DNA of 64,000 nucleotides, taken from contig DYJC01000009.1 of NCBI GenBank assembly GCA_020723305.1, positions 124,001 to 188,000 of the forward strand, read 5' to 3'. Position numbers and translations under genes: made by a program. This DNA comes from Desulfosudis oleivorans. Its GTDB lineage: Bacteria > Desulfobacterota > Desulfobacteria > Desulfobacterales > SURF-7. Below are positions 1 through 9,029 of this stretch, piece after piece; position 1 is the first letter of the stretch, and the number at the start of each line of letters is the position of its first letter. Under the pieces are notes generated by a model. That model was not told the DNA's origin. It saw only the letters and a list, made by a program, of their open reading frames with translations, and made no database searches.

Positions 1-647
1 TCGAGCGGCCTGAAATGTCCCCCAAATATGTCATATATGGCATAACCATTATCGTTCATATAATTTAATACATCAATAAATTGTGGTCCATTTATAAAAT
101 TTTTAAATAATGATGCCTCTAAAATAATTACTTCAATATCATCAAGTATTGGTTTGGCGCCCTCCATGATATCAAGCTCAGCCCCCTGAACATCAACTTT
201 GAGTAAACAGGGCCCCTGCAATCCTTTTGATAAAACAGCATCTGCAACTGTAATCATTGGAACCTCCCGCTCAACACCATCCACATGATTGCCTTCTACC
301 TCTTTTAAGCAGGATGAACCGGACAAATCAGGATGAACATTTAGTATTATTTTCCCATTAGTTGATCCTGCTGCCGCGAGAATATATTCTGCATCAAATT
401 CATCTGCTATTTTTTGTAATACCGGTAAATATTCTTTCAACGGCTCAATTAATAAATGCTTTGCATAAGGAAAATGAATATACAGATCGTATGTTCCATA
501 TGCTACACCTACATCTATTACCGATTTTGGATGAAAACTCATCGCCAATAGATGTTTAAGTACTTCAGCCATGGTCGCTCGGAGATGAGAACCAGCCTTT
601 TTCTTTTTTGAAAATATCGATGGAAAAAAGTTTCGCAGTATTCCCAT
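1..647 (-). CDS. FkbM family methyltransferase, 3' end cut by window edge
   Basis: An open frame runs on the minus strand from an ATG at 647 to the window edge (215 codons, no stop). It shows a SAM-binding glycine motif VIDVGVAYGTYD (about residues 43-54) and the FkbM signature LLKVDVQGAELDIMEGA (about 148-164). FkbM-type enzymes are SAM-dependent O-methyltransferases, often acting on sugars or secondary metabolites. It lies downstream of the glycosyltransferase at 721-1575 in the same direction, so it is probably part of the surface-polysaccharide cluster. The C-terminal end is outside the window. The substrate is unknown; methylation of a glycan is inferred from neighbours. Confidence 0.85.
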   Translation of the reverse strand, partial: MGILRNFFPSIFSKKKKAGSHLRATMAEVLKHLLAMSFHPKSVIDVGVAYGTYDLYIHFPYAKHLLIEPLKEYLPVLQKIADEFDAEYILAAAGSTNGKIILNVHPDLSGSSCLKEVEGNHVDGVEREVPMITVADAVLSKGLQGPCLLKVDVQGAELDIMEGAKPILDDIEVIILEASLFKNFINGPQFIDVLNYMNDNGYAIYDIFGGHFRPL

Positions 648-720
648 AAATTAAGACCTAAATGTATTGATCGATTATACTCAAATCAAATACTGATTGT
701 TTTTGGCGACACATAATGAA

Positions 721-1575
721 CTACCCGAATTTTGATATCAATCTTTCAACTGCCTTAAATTTATTTTCAGATACCAGACTTTTTAACAGTTTCCATGGAG
801 GATTTCCATAAATCTTGCTGATAATGCTGGTATTAAAATAAAGATCAATGTCATTTTCAGCATAAAATTTATTTAAACTTGGAAATAATAGATTCTTTTT
901 ATATCGCTTGGAGCTGTGTGTTTGATTCCCAAAAACATTATTTTTCCCATGCATTCTATAAACACCTAAACATTCATTTATTGCAGCAACCTCTCCAAAG
1001 CAAAAACACGTTCTAGTCAAATAACCATCCGCACAAGTTTTAAAGATAGCGGGTATAGGCAGCACTTTTTCTATAATATCTTTCCTGAAAGATAAGCCTG
1101 AGGTTGGTACAAACAGTGGTAAAATTTTATTTTTTTTTGTATATTCGAAATAATTACCAACTATCAGTATATCTTTGTATTTATGACCTGTTAGTTCATC
1201 ATTGATTTTAATCTGCAAATTATGTTGCACAAACGCAGTATTTGGATGCTTATTAAAAGCATCATTCACATTGGACAGCTTATTCTCAAACCAGTAATCA
1301 TCACTATCCAAAAAACAGATGACCTCGCCTTTTGCAACGGAAACAGCAGAAGTAAAACTGGCTCCCTGTCCATAATTTTTAGAGTTAAAAATTGGATGTA
1401 TTATATCAGCATGATTACGATGAAACCCATTAATAATTTCTCTTGAAGTATCAGTGGAAGCATCATCTACAATAATATATTCAAAATCTGAAAAATTCTG
1501 TCTGAGAACACTTTCAATCGCTTCTGATAAATATTGTTCTCCATTGAAATTTGATGTGATTACAGATATTCTCAT
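721..1575 (-). CDS. Family 2 glycosyltransferase
   Basis: 284 residues with an ATG start. The N-terminal GT-A fold is clear: SVITSNFNGEQYL (about 4-16), IIVDDASTDTS (34-44) and the metal-binding FLDSDDYW (88-95). GT2 enzymes transfer sugars from nucleotide-sugar donors to growing glycans at the cytoplasmic face of the membrane. No membrane segment is obvious. It sits between two FkbM methyltransferase genes and reads in the same direction as the ABC exporter, so a role in building an exported O-antigen-like or capsule glycan is inferred. Donor and acceptor cannot be told from sequence. Confidence 0.88.
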   Translation of the reverse strand: MRISVITSNFNGEQYLSEAIESVLRQNFSDFEYIIVDDASTDTSREIINGFHRNHADIIHPIFNSKNYGQGASFTSAVSVAKGEVICFLDSDDYWFENKLSNVNDAFNKHPNTAFVQHNLQIKINDELTGHKYKDILIVGNYFEYTKKNKILPLFVPTSGLSFRKDIIEKVLPIPAIFKTCADGYLTRTCFCFGEVAAINECLGVYRMHGKNNVFGNQTHSSKRYKKNLLFPSLNKFYAENDIDLYFNTSIISKIYGNPPWKLLKSLVSENKFKAVERLISKFG

Positions 1576-1598
1576 TGATCTATTAATAGCTTAAACGT

Positions 1599-2618
1599 TT
1601 AATATAAAAAAAATTTTATCGACTTTCCTATCTTACGAAGGCTGGTATCCAGAATTCTATCCAGTATCGATCTGTTTGTTTTATGATAGAAAAAGTCGAT
1701 AGCACCTTTCCAGGTACTAATCATCTCTTTTACTTCTTTGATAGAAGACTCATCAATTAATTTATTTTTACTAAATCTGTGTAAAAAAGATGCCGCGGTA
1801 TCCGTAAGATCATATAGAAGACAGATCCTAAGAAATTGAATTATCCTCTTGTGTGTCCAAAATTCAGGATAACGATCCACATGGCGAAGGCTTCTCAGGT
1901 AAAGAAGATCACAAAAAACATCTTGTCCCGTATACATTGATAGCGGAAATGATGTTTTATAAATCCATCTATTCAAATTTGTGAGCCTGAATATCTCAAA
2001 ATATTGCTTTTCTAGAAATTCATGCACAGCCCCGAATGTTTTCTGACTACTATAGGTTTCAAGAAACTCTACTTCCGTCTGGATTCCCAATACCGATTCT
2101 TCTATTGTTTGCTTTCCAGTTTCAAGAACCTCAAGCGTTAAACCCTGCACATCGACTTTTAAAAAATCCGGTGAAGGTAATTGTAATGTTTTTTTTGTGT
2201 CATCAAGACCTGCAGTCTCAATTTCGATTATTGATAATGTATCAAATACCCTTGGTTCATCAGGAAACATTTTTGTAAAATCATAACGATTAACAACGTC
2301 TTCACATGGTGGTAGTAGTGAAGATGTTGTCTGGCGGCGGTTCATATAAAGTCTTTTCAATGTCTCCGGTCCGATTGCCATACTGCAATTCCTTCCAGCG
2401 CCCTCAAATTCAGCACGACTATCTGGATCAAAATTAATCAATGTTATTCCATTTATAATCCAACTAAATGGAGGCGGTGATCCTCCACTTGCTCCTAAAT
2501 CATACACACAGATAGAATCTCCAAGATTGAGAAATGCATTCCTATTTTTTTCATTAGGAATTCTTGAGCGCCAAGAACCCTCAAAATAATTTGCCAAAAT
2601 TTCTATCCTTTTATTCAA
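1599..2618 (-). CDS. FkbM family methyltransferase (large variant)
   Basis: 339 residues. A glycine-rich DLGASGG motif (about 40-46) is followed by FDPDSRAEFEG, where the SAM ribose-binding acid is expected, and by DFLKVDVQGLTLEVLETG (about 151-168), the FkbM signature. The roughly 110 residues after the methyltransferase core are rich in Arg and aromatics and are not recognised. The start is uncertain: no ATG is available near the conserved region, and a TTG at 2618 is the best visible choice. It is the second of three FkbM genes in this cluster, and is more diverged than the other two. Target inferred to be a glycan. Confidence 0.8.
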   Translation of the reverse strand: MNKRIEILANYFEGSWRSRIPNEKNRNAFLNLGDSICVYDLGASGGSPPPFSWIINGITLINFDPDSRAEFEGAGRNCSMAIGPETLKRLYMNRRQTTSSLLPPCEDVVNRYDFTKMFPDEPRVFDTLSIIEIETAGLDDTKKTLQLPSPDFLKVDVQGLTLEVLETGKQTIEESVLGIQTEVEFLETYSSQKTFGAVHEFLEKQYFEIFRLTNLNRWIYKTSFPLSMYTGQDVFCDLLYLRSLRHVDRYPEFWTHKRIIQFLRICLLYDLTDTAASFLHRFSKNKLIDESSIKEVKEMISTWKGAIDFFYHKTNRSILDRILDTSLRKIGKSIKFFLY

Positions 2619-2669
2619 ATTTAAAAAACGGACTGTATAAATCTTTTCAAGATTTGATTATGCTATCAA

Positions 2670-4166
2670 TCAGATATGTCTTCCTGTAGCAAACCGCCCT
2701 AAAAATTTACCACCTCTCGATTTTAGCTCTTTGAAAAATTCAGTAAAGCGGTAAGACTTTTCCTCATGTACTGGTGGAGAAATATTTCTGAATAAATTTC
2801 GAATCCTTTTACTTCTTGAATAAATGCTTTCCAAGTTAAAATCCGGATCACGGAGATTTGCAAAGTGATATTGCCAAACCTGAACGAAATCGAGGTAGAA
2901 GATTTGATCATCAGGTTTCATCCAAGGTCTCAACCGCAAATCTATCTTGTTATCTGGTGGCACTGGGACCACTTCTACATCTGACAATGCCCCAAGCGAA
3001 AAATCAATTTGCTGATCAGAACGCAATCCCCTGACTATGGCATCTTTAGGTTGAGGGGCATAGATATAACACATGGATATATTTTTTCTCTCTATTTTTC
3101 TGATCTGATCTGCCAGCTCTATACTGAGACGAATATCTTCATCTGTTTCAGTTGGGATACCGAACATGAATGCTGTAACAAAATGGATATGCTGTTCTGC
3201 AATGCGTGAAATTAGATCAAGGGCTTTGCCTATATTCAAACGTTTATTTAATAATTTCTGGATACGTGGAGATGCTGATTCGATACACATTACAAGCCAT
3301 ATTACCGTTGATGCAAGTTGTTCCGGAGTGACGCGGTCAAATTCGTTCAGGTGTCCGAACAATCGCTCAATCTTCCATTTTCGAGATGCCATCTCATTTA
3401 AAATCGTTAAAGCCCTTCGTGCATCCAAAAGAAAATTATCATCAAAAAACTGAAATCGGTTTATATTGAACCGATTAGACCACCTTTCCATTTCATTGAT
3501 TACACTTTCTGGCGAGCGGAGATAGAATTTCCGGCTTCCTGTAAAGGTATTATAACAAAATGCACACCCCCTGTGACATCCTCTGGATGTAATAATCGGG
3601 ACGCTGCCCATTGCAGCAATTCCTCTTTCCCACTTTTCAAAATTTGGAAGAGGCAACTCATCAAGATTACCATCAAAAATATACATCTCGCCGATTGTCA
3701 AGCTACTGTCCTTCTTATAGCTAATATTCGGAAGATCCCAAGGTTCTTTTTTTGCACTTAATGTATTGGCCAACTTAACAATAGTGATCTCTCCCGATCC
3801 CATAACAATAAAATCCACTGGCATTTCATTGAAAAAAACCTCAGGAATTGAAGATGCCAAAGGTCCACCAAGAACAATTGGCATTTCCGGTTGTGTATTT
3901 TTAATCAATCTGGATAACTCTACTGCATGCTTTATATTTTCACCGAGATAAGTTGACATCCCGACAAAAAGAGGCTTTCTGGATAGTTCTTCATCCAACC
4001 TATTCAGATAATCCGTTGTCGTTTGTGGGTCTAATAACTCCACATTATATCCATGTTTTTCTAATGATGAGGCAATATAAAGAAGTCCCATTGGGGGACC
4101 AAAGGAGGAATATTGTGAGGTATTTTTTTTTCTAAAAGATGTATTTATTAAAAGTACTTTATTCAT
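2670..4166 (-). CDS. B12-binding-domain radical SAM protein
   Basis: About 498 residues if started at the ATG at 4166 (MNKVLLINTSF), which begins the first beta strand of the domain; a longer frame to 4211 adds 15 residues without homology. The N-terminal half resembles a cobalamin-binding Rossmann domain (GLLYIASSLEKHGY, IVLGGPLAS, IVMGSGE). The radical SAM CxxxCxxC motif is GCHRGCAFCY (Cys at about 197, 201, 204). Such proteins catalyse radical methylations or rearrangements. The classic DxHxxG cobalamin-ligand motif is not evident, so B12 may be bound base-off without it or not at all. Its position between FkbM genes suggests sugar or lipid modification. Confidence 0.85.
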   Translation of the reverse strand: MNKVLLINTSFRKKNTSQYSSFGPPMGLLYIASSLEKHGYNVELLDPQTTTDYLNRLDEELSRKPLFVGMSTYLGENIKHAVELSRLIKNTQPEMPIVLGGPLASSIPEVFFNEMPVDFIVMGSGEITIVKLANTLSAKKEPWDLPNISYKKDSSLTIGEMYIFDGNLDELPLPNFEKWERGIAAMGSVPIITSRGCHRGCAFCYNTFTGSRKFYLRSPESVINEMERWSNRFNINRFQFFDDNFLLDARRALTILNEMASRKWKIERLFGHLNEFDRVTPEQLASTVIWLVMCIESASPRIQKLLNKRLNIGKALDLISRIAEQHIHFVTAFMFGIPTETDEDIRLSIELADQIRKIERKNISMCYIYAPQPKDAIVRGLRSDQQIDFSLGALSDVEVVPVPPDNKIDLRLRPWMKPDDQIFYLDFVQVWQYHFANLRDPDFNLESIYSRSKRIRNLFRNISPPVHEEKSYRFTEFFKELKSRGGKFLGRFATGRHI

Positions 4167-4214
4167 GGCCCCCCGTAACTGCATAGTTGAACTTAACAGA
4201 ACACATACCATTAT

Positions 4215-5027
4215 TTAATTTTTTGGAAGAATAAGATAGTTAATTTTATTCACAACCTCTTTAACCTTATATGAAATGGATTGAATAAACTCTATATAAT
4301 CCTGGAAGGTTGTATCAAACTCATTCTGGAATTGTTGTTCAAATTCAAATATTATCGGCATCCTATTTTTCATTATTGTTTTTACCGCACCCTTTAATGC
4401 AAACAAATCACTACCCTGAATATCTACCTTCATAAAACTTATAGGCTTATTAATGTTAAGGCTATCAATTGTAATGGTATTTATCGATCTCCCCTTTTTA
4501 GCAGTCGGATCGATTCCATAAGAACCATAGGAACCAAATCTTTTGAAATCCTGTACTGGATAGAACATCCTCCTGCCATCACAGTCATATACAGCACCGA
4601 GAATCGCTTTTACATTTTTACAATTATTTGCACTGATGTTTTTCTGAAGAATATTATATATAAAATCATCTGCTTCGAAAGACAGTACCTGTCCATTTTC
4701 GCCAGTAAATTTTGAAAATAATAAAGACATCTGTCCTAAATTTGCGCCTACATCAAGTACTGTCGTTCCTTTTTTTACATATCTATTCGCGACATCTACA
4801 ATTTCTGATTCAAAAATTTTTCCTTTTTTCATATTAATAACGATATTGTCTTTTATTGCATCAGCAGGAACATAGTAATTTCCTATAGCTGTCTTATAAA
4901 AATACAGCGGCTTATTACTCCATTTTTGGTCTTCTAAAAAATAACATCTTGGCTGTGGTTTTATGAAACTCAAGATAATATTATGTAATCGCTTAATACT
5001 TTTCCGATTAAAATTCATAAAAGTCAT
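4215..5027 (-). CDS. FkbM family methyltransferase
   Basis: About 270 residues from the ATG at 5027 (a TTG four codons upstream is possible). It has the canonical SAM site VLDVGANLGQMSLLFSKF and acidic SFEADD, then FMKVDIQGSDLFALKGA, the FkbM signature. The N-terminal 40 residues are basic and hydrophobic and may associate with the membrane. It lies 24 bp downstream of the exporter ATPase gene and reads with it, so co-transcription is likely. In O-antigen systems exported by ABC transporters, terminal methylation can serve as the chain-length stop and export signal; a similar role is an inference here. Confidence 0.87.
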   Translation of the reverse strand: MTFMNFNRKSIKRLHNIILSFIKPQPRCYFLEDQKWSNKPLYFYKTAIGNYYVPADAIKDNIVINMKKGKIFESEIVDVANRYVKKGTTVLDVGANLGQMSLLFSKFTGENGQVLSFEADDFIYNILQKNISANNCKNVKAILGAVYDCDGRRMFYPVQDFKRFGSYGSYGIDPTAKKGRSINTITIDSLNINKPISFMKVDIQGSDLFALKGAVKTIMKNRMPIIFEFEQQFQNEFDTTFQDYIEFIQSISYKVKEVVNKINYLILPKN

Positions 5028-5063
5028 ATAGAGCGACAAAAGCCGATGTGATTAAATATGAAA

Positions 5064-6278
5064 TCAAAGCCTTAATAAATCTGATTTAAACGCTATTGGC
5101 GGCCCCAAGGTTGTGAATCCGTCCACAATAAATTCATGCTTTTTAAATGACCAAACCAGCATTGCGATGCTAGAATCATCATTTAAAACAAGTCCTACAC
5201 TATATTTACCCATCTTTAGAAGTATAGGTCCAAGATTCACTTGAAATGTATTCACTCCTTTAGTCAAGGAAATTAAACTACCGATACGCCGATTGTTCCA
5301 TTCGGCTAACAACCTATTTTGCTGATCATAAAAAACTATCCTTAAAGTGATATTAGAAACAAGTTGATCAGAATTCACTTCTATCCTTAACCGAATATTC
5401 TCCCCGTGGGATACTTTAATTGGATCAATGATCATTCGAAAACTCGTAACCGGTGGCACCACTGTTTCAAAATTTTTATCTGCATTACTACTATTGTCTT
5501 CTATTAAACTTTCATAACGGCCGATACCTTCTGCTACATCACCATTAAATTCCGCATATCCCTTAGAAAGAACAACGACTTTATCGCAGAACTGGCTTAT
5601 TAGTTCCATGCTATGACTTACGAAAATGGTTACAGCTGTTTTCTTAAGCTCACCGATTTTGTTATAGCATTTATTCCGAAATGCTGCATCCCCAACGGCA
5701 AGAACCTCGTCCAATAGCAAAATATCCGGCTCCATTTGAGCCGCAATAGCAAAACCTAGTCGAACTTTCATGCCGGAACTATAAGATCGTATGGGCATTT
5801 CCATAAAATCAGTTAATTCTGCAAACGCTACTATCTCTTTGTATTTCTGATCTATTTCCTTTTTTGAAAACCCAATTATAGAACCATAAATGTATACATT
5901 CTCGCGCCCAGTTAAGATAGGATTGAAACCAGCATTTAGTTCTATTAAGGCACCGATCCGTCCTCTCATTGTAATTCTGCCGTGATCCGGTTTATTTAAT
6001 CCATTTAACATCTTAAGAAGAGTGCTTTTCCCGGCCCCATTATGACCAATCAATCCCAGGCATTCCCCTCGTTTCAATTCAAAGGAGACATCTTTTACGG
6101 CCCAAAATTCATCTTTCCTGAGTTTAATGTTATGAACAGGTCCAACAATATCTCCTTTCCCTTTCCATGGATTAAATTCGGAGCAGATATCTTGAACCCC
6201 GTACCAAAGCGATCTTTTCAGGCTAAGACAAAACTTCTTTGAAATGTTTTCACATTTTACGAGTACTTCATCAGACAT
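5064..6278 (-). CDS. ABC exporter ATP-binding protein, Wzt-like with C-terminal carbohydrate-recognition domain
   Basis: 404 residues. The nucleotide-binding domain has Walker A GHNGAGKSTLLKML, signature SYSSGMKVRLGFA and Walker B DILLLDEVLAVGD (residues about 75-215). Beyond about residue 260 a beta-rich domain of about 140 residues follows, the layout of Wzt proteins whose C-terminal beta-sandwich recognises the modified non-reducing end of the polymer. It powers export of an undecaprenyl-linked glycan with the permease encoded just upstream (24-bp gap). The C-terminal extension fits the presence of three methyltransferases that could write the terminal mark. Confidence 0.92.
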   Translation of the reverse strand: MSDEVLVKCENISKKFCLSLKRSLWYGVQDICSEFNPWKGKGDIVGPVHNIKLRKDEFWAVKDVSFELKRGECLGLIGHNGAGKSTLLKMLNGLNKPDHGRITMRGRIGALIELNAGFNPILTGRENVYIYGSIIGFSKKEIDQKYKEIVAFAELTDFMEMPIRSYSSGMKVRLGFAIAAQMEPDILLLDEVLAVGDAAFRNKCYNKIGELKKTAVTIFVSHSMELISQFCDKVVVLSKGYAEFNGDVAEGIGRYESLIEDNSSNADKNFETVVPPVTSFRMIIDPIKVSHGENIRLRIEVNSDQLVSNITLRIVFYDQQNRLLAEWNNRRIGSLISLTKGVNTFQVNLGPILLKMGKYSVGLVLNDDSSIAMLVWSFKKHEFIVDGFTTLGPPIAFKSDLLRL

Positions 6279-6301
6279 TTATCATTTAACCATTTACTAA
6301 G

Positions 6302-7156
6302 TCAGGCTGCAATTCGTTCAATCAAGTGCGGCATAGCAATTCGATATATCACCCAACCCAAAAAAAGCATGACTACAGTTACACCACAAACCATAATCGA
6401 TGGGACAAGACAAATAATCTTTCCAGTAGTTAGCAGTTCACGAGTAAACTGTATTAAGGGGCTGATAGGATTATATGTTGCAAGAATGGCCCCAAAGCCG
6501 GATTCAGGCACAGAGTATACAATTGGAGTCAGATAAAACAATGGTTGAAGAATTATTGGGAGACCCTGTTGGATATCTCCATACAGAATACTTATTGGAG
6601 TCAGAAGAATTCCAGCCATCATTCCAACGAGAATAATTCCAACGACTCCTCCAAAACCATATATTAAACTGAAAGATAGAGGTATTTTAAAATAGATAAA
6701 AACGCCTGTCAGTAAAAATAATTGAATAGCGAGATTGAAAACAATTTCGAGAACAGCTGCAAAAATAAGCGCTTCACGAGGAAAATTAATTTTTGCGATC
6801 ATTGCTGCTGAATCCTTGACCACCATCATGGGGGCGTTGATTGAATTAACAAACACCTGCCAAAGAATCGTACCCACAAGCACATACAGTGAATATGGAA
6901 CTGTAACATCTCTTACATTTAATATTTTATTTGTATTTAGAAAAATCCATATTGAAGACGTCAATAACGGAGGAAGAACAGCCCATAAATACCCCATAAT
7001 CGTTTGCCGGTATTTTGCAGAAATATTTCTAATAAAAATTCGCCATGCAAGCTCACGTGAATTAACCAGATCTCGTACCATACTACAAATCAACACTACG
7101 GGTCTACGCAACTCGGATTCCGAAGTATATATTGTTTGATGAAGAGTTTGATTCAT
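6302..7156 (-). CDS. ABC exporter permease, Wzm-like (ABC-2 family)
   Basis: About 284 residues from the ATG at 7156 (MNQTLHQ); ATG at 7171 is an alternative. The longer frame to 7261 adds low-complexity sequence with no family match. An amphipathic start (LAWRIFIRNISAKYRQTIMGYLWAVLPP, quoted in parts) precedes about six membrane segments, typical of polysaccharide ABC-2 permeases. It forms the membrane channel for the ATPase encoded downstream. No ops/JUMPstart-like element was seen in the 150 bp upstream. It appears to be the first gene of the exporter transcription unit. Confidence 0.9.
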   Translation of the reverse strand: MNQTLHQTIYTSESELRRPVVLICSMVRDLVNSRELAWRIFIRNISAKYRQTIMGYLWAVLPPLLTSSIWIFLNTNKILNVRDVTVPYSLYVLVGTILWQVFVNSINAPMMVVKDSAAMIAKINFPREALIFAAVLEIVFNLAIQLFLLTGVFIYFKIPLSFSLIYGFGGVVGIILVGMMAGILLTPISILYGDIQQGLPIILQPLFYLTPIVYSVPESGFGAILATYNPISPLIQFTRELLTTGKIICLVPSIMVCGVTVVMLFLGWVIYRIAMPHLIERIAA

Positions 7157-7305
7157 ATTACACAAATTCATAGGGTTATAAGATGTGCGAGTGCGGTTTC
7201 CAAACCCAGCTCCGCCCCTTCGCTTACAGGGGGAAAGCAAGCATAACCATAAAAAATACAATAATATTATATACTAAACAGCCTTAAAACAGTATAAGGA
7301 TCAGA

Positions 7306-7851
7306 TTATTTTTTTGCTTCCCAAATCAACAATCGTGCCCTTTTCTCCAATTTGGGTAACAACACTTTATATTCTTCCCTGCTAAGTACCAATGGACGAA
7401 TCTTACGTTTTATATATCGTTCAGTTTTCCTGCTCAAATCATTCAAGTGATAGTGGTCAATTCCCCCTATCAATAAAAGATCGATAATTCCGCTGTCCTT
7501 TCCTTCTGCATAATCATCCAGCAAATACGCACATTCAAGGTCCCCAAGGCGGCTCACAATTCCATCAATGACCTGGTCCAAACCAACCACCTTGTTGATC
7601 ATTGATCGCAACTCCGGAAACAGAGGATGCTCCTGATTGGCTGTGTAATAAACCTGCCTTCCGTTTTTCTTGGTTTTTAACAGGCTCGCTTTTGTAAGCT
7701 GGTTCAGCTCTTCCCGAACCGAATTGGTTGATATGTTGAATTCTTTTGAAAGTTCACGCAGGTAGGATGTTGCCAAGGGATTGATAAAAAGACGCACCAG
7801 CAGCTTGATTCTCGTCTTGGATGAAATAATTCCGGAAAGCAGGTCGTTCAA
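7306..7851 (-). CDS. Winged-helix regulator with nucleotidyltransferase-like C-terminal domain
   Basis: 181 residues. The start is TTG at 7851, preceded by a good AAGGAG Shine-Dalgarno. Residues about 8-80 form an ArsR-like winged helix (TRIKLLVRLFINP, SYLRELSKEFNISTNSVREE, GRQVYYTANQ). The second half (LLIGGIDHYHLNDLSRKTERYIKRKI, quoted in parts) resembles a minimal nucleotidyltransferase fold lacking a clear catalytic GSxxxG-DxD motif. Genes of this type are often found at the head of polysaccharide clusters in deltaproteobacteria. A GAGTAG-N5-CTACTC palindrome lies 15-30 bp upstream of the start and could be its own operator. Confidence 0.8.
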   Translation of the reverse strand: MNDLLSGIISSKTRIKLLVRLFINPLATSYLRELSKEFNISTNSVREELNQLTKASLLKTKKNGRQVYYTANQEHPLFPELRSMINKVVGLDQVIDGIVSRLGDLECAYLLDDYAEGKDSGIIDLLLIGGIDHYHLNDLSRKTERYIKRKIRPLVLSREEYKVLLPKLEKRARLLIWEAKK

Positions 7852-7866
7852 ACCGATCTCCTTTAC

Positions 7867-7883
7867 GAGTAGTTTTTCTACTC
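7867..7883. promoter_or_regulatory. Palindrome GAGTAG-N5-CTACTC upstream of the winged-helix gene
   Basis: A perfect 6-bp inverted repeat around a 5-nt AT spacer sits directly before the Shine-Dalgarno of the winged-helix gene (start 7851). The position, centred about 24 bp upstream of the start codon, fits an autoregulatory operator. This assignment is inferred from position and symmetry only. It could also form a small mRNA hairpin. Confidence 0.4.
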
Positions 7884-7961
7884 ATACTTGAAATCGGAGA
7901 CCTTGTCAAGGATTTACAGAATAACAATGGATATTCTGAAAATACAGAGGAATCGAAGAGG

Positions 7962-8870
7962 CTACGTTTGGTCTGAATTGTTTTTCCGAAAATCCTCCAT
8001 GATGCGGTCACTTCCCCTCCTTTCCGATCTCATCTGGCAGATCTGTTCAGACACTAGCCCCATCATAAAAATTACTATGGAAGTTGTAAAAAGCAGGGCG
8101 CTCATATTGGTGAATCGGGTATGAAGGATAAATGTATAAATATAATAAAAAAAACCAGTTAAAAACATAACCAGGCTCACGGGTAAAAATACCCTCATTG
8201 GAGAATAAAGCGTACAGATTTTTGTAATGATCATGAAAAACCGCACACCATCCTTGAAAGTATTGATATTGCTCTTTCCGGTCTGACGGTTCTTCATATG
8301 GATAGGTTCATACTGCACACTCCATCCGCCCCGTAAAACACCCAGGGTCAAGGTTGTGGGATAGGAATAGGTATTGGGAAGCATGTATAAAAAATTTCGG
8401 GCAACATCCGCCTTTACCACCCGGAATCCGGATGTGAGATCCTGGATGTTAAATTTTGCAACATATGACGCCAGCCAGTTGTAAGCCTGGTTTCCAAGGG
8501 CTCGTCCGAAATTGGAGTTATCCTGAAAAGCACGTGCTCCAACCACCATATCAAACGCAGGGATGTACTTTATCAATTTTTCAATATCGTCCGGATCATG
8601 TTGACCATCTCCATCCATGAAAACAAAGATATCACCATCCGCAATCCGGATTCCGCTCTTGATCGCTGCTCCATTGCCGATATTATAGGGATGATTGAAT
8701 ACCTCTGCTCCAGCAGCAAGAGCCTTTTGTTCCGTATCATCCTTTGAGCCGTCATTGATCACGATCACCCGGTATTCAGGATATTTCTTCCGTAATTTCG
8801 AAACAAGTCCGCCGATGACCTCTGCTTCATTGAATGCAGGTATAATAACGGTTACTTTTAAGCTGTTCAT
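7962..8870 (-). CDS. Polyprenyl-phosphate GT2 glycosyltransferase with C-terminal membrane segments
   Basis: 302 residues, ATG start. The GT2 core has VIIPAFNEAEVIGGLV, VINDGSKDDTEQ and the DxD region FVFMDGDGQHDPDD (about 84-97). Two C-terminal hydrophobic stretches (PVSLVMFLTGFFYYIY and LLFTTSIVIFMMGLVSE) would anchor it in the membrane. This is the architecture of dolichol/undecaprenyl-phosphate mannosyl- or glucosyltransferases (DPM1/GtrB/ArnC-like), which load a single sugar onto a lipid carrier. It is divergent from the gene at 9030 and runs toward the winged-helix gene. The sugar is unknown. Confidence 0.9.
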   Translation of the reverse strand: MNSLKVTVIIPAFNEAEVIGGLVSKLRKKYPEYRVIVINDGSKDDTEQKALAAGAEVFNHPYNIGNGAAIKSGIRIADGDIFVFMDGDGQHDPDDIEKLIKYIPAFDMVVGARAFQDNSNFGRALGNQAYNWLASYVAKFNIQDLTSGFRVVKADVARNFLYMLPNTYSYPTTLTLGVLRGGWSVQYEPIHMKNRQTGKSNINTFKDGVRFFMIITKICTLYSPMRVFLPVSLVMFLTGFFYYIYTFILHTRFTNMSALLFTTSIVIFMMGLVSEQICQMRSERRGSDRIMEDFRKNNSDQT

Positions 8871-9029
8871 AGATCCATTTTGAAAAGTAGGTAAATTATG
8901 TGTATGATAGCTGCAAATTCATGACAATCGAATCGCAATAAACAATAGGAAAAAAAAGCCTTTTATGTCAAGGTAATTATGGTGGTATCGCAAACACACC
9001 ATTGAACTTTTTTTATCAAGATACCGACT

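Noticed and set aside
7157-7261. Possible ops/JUMPstart element or hairpin before the exporter genes
   Set aside because: No GGCGGTAG-type sequence, and the only hairpin has a 5-bp stem; not enough to support.
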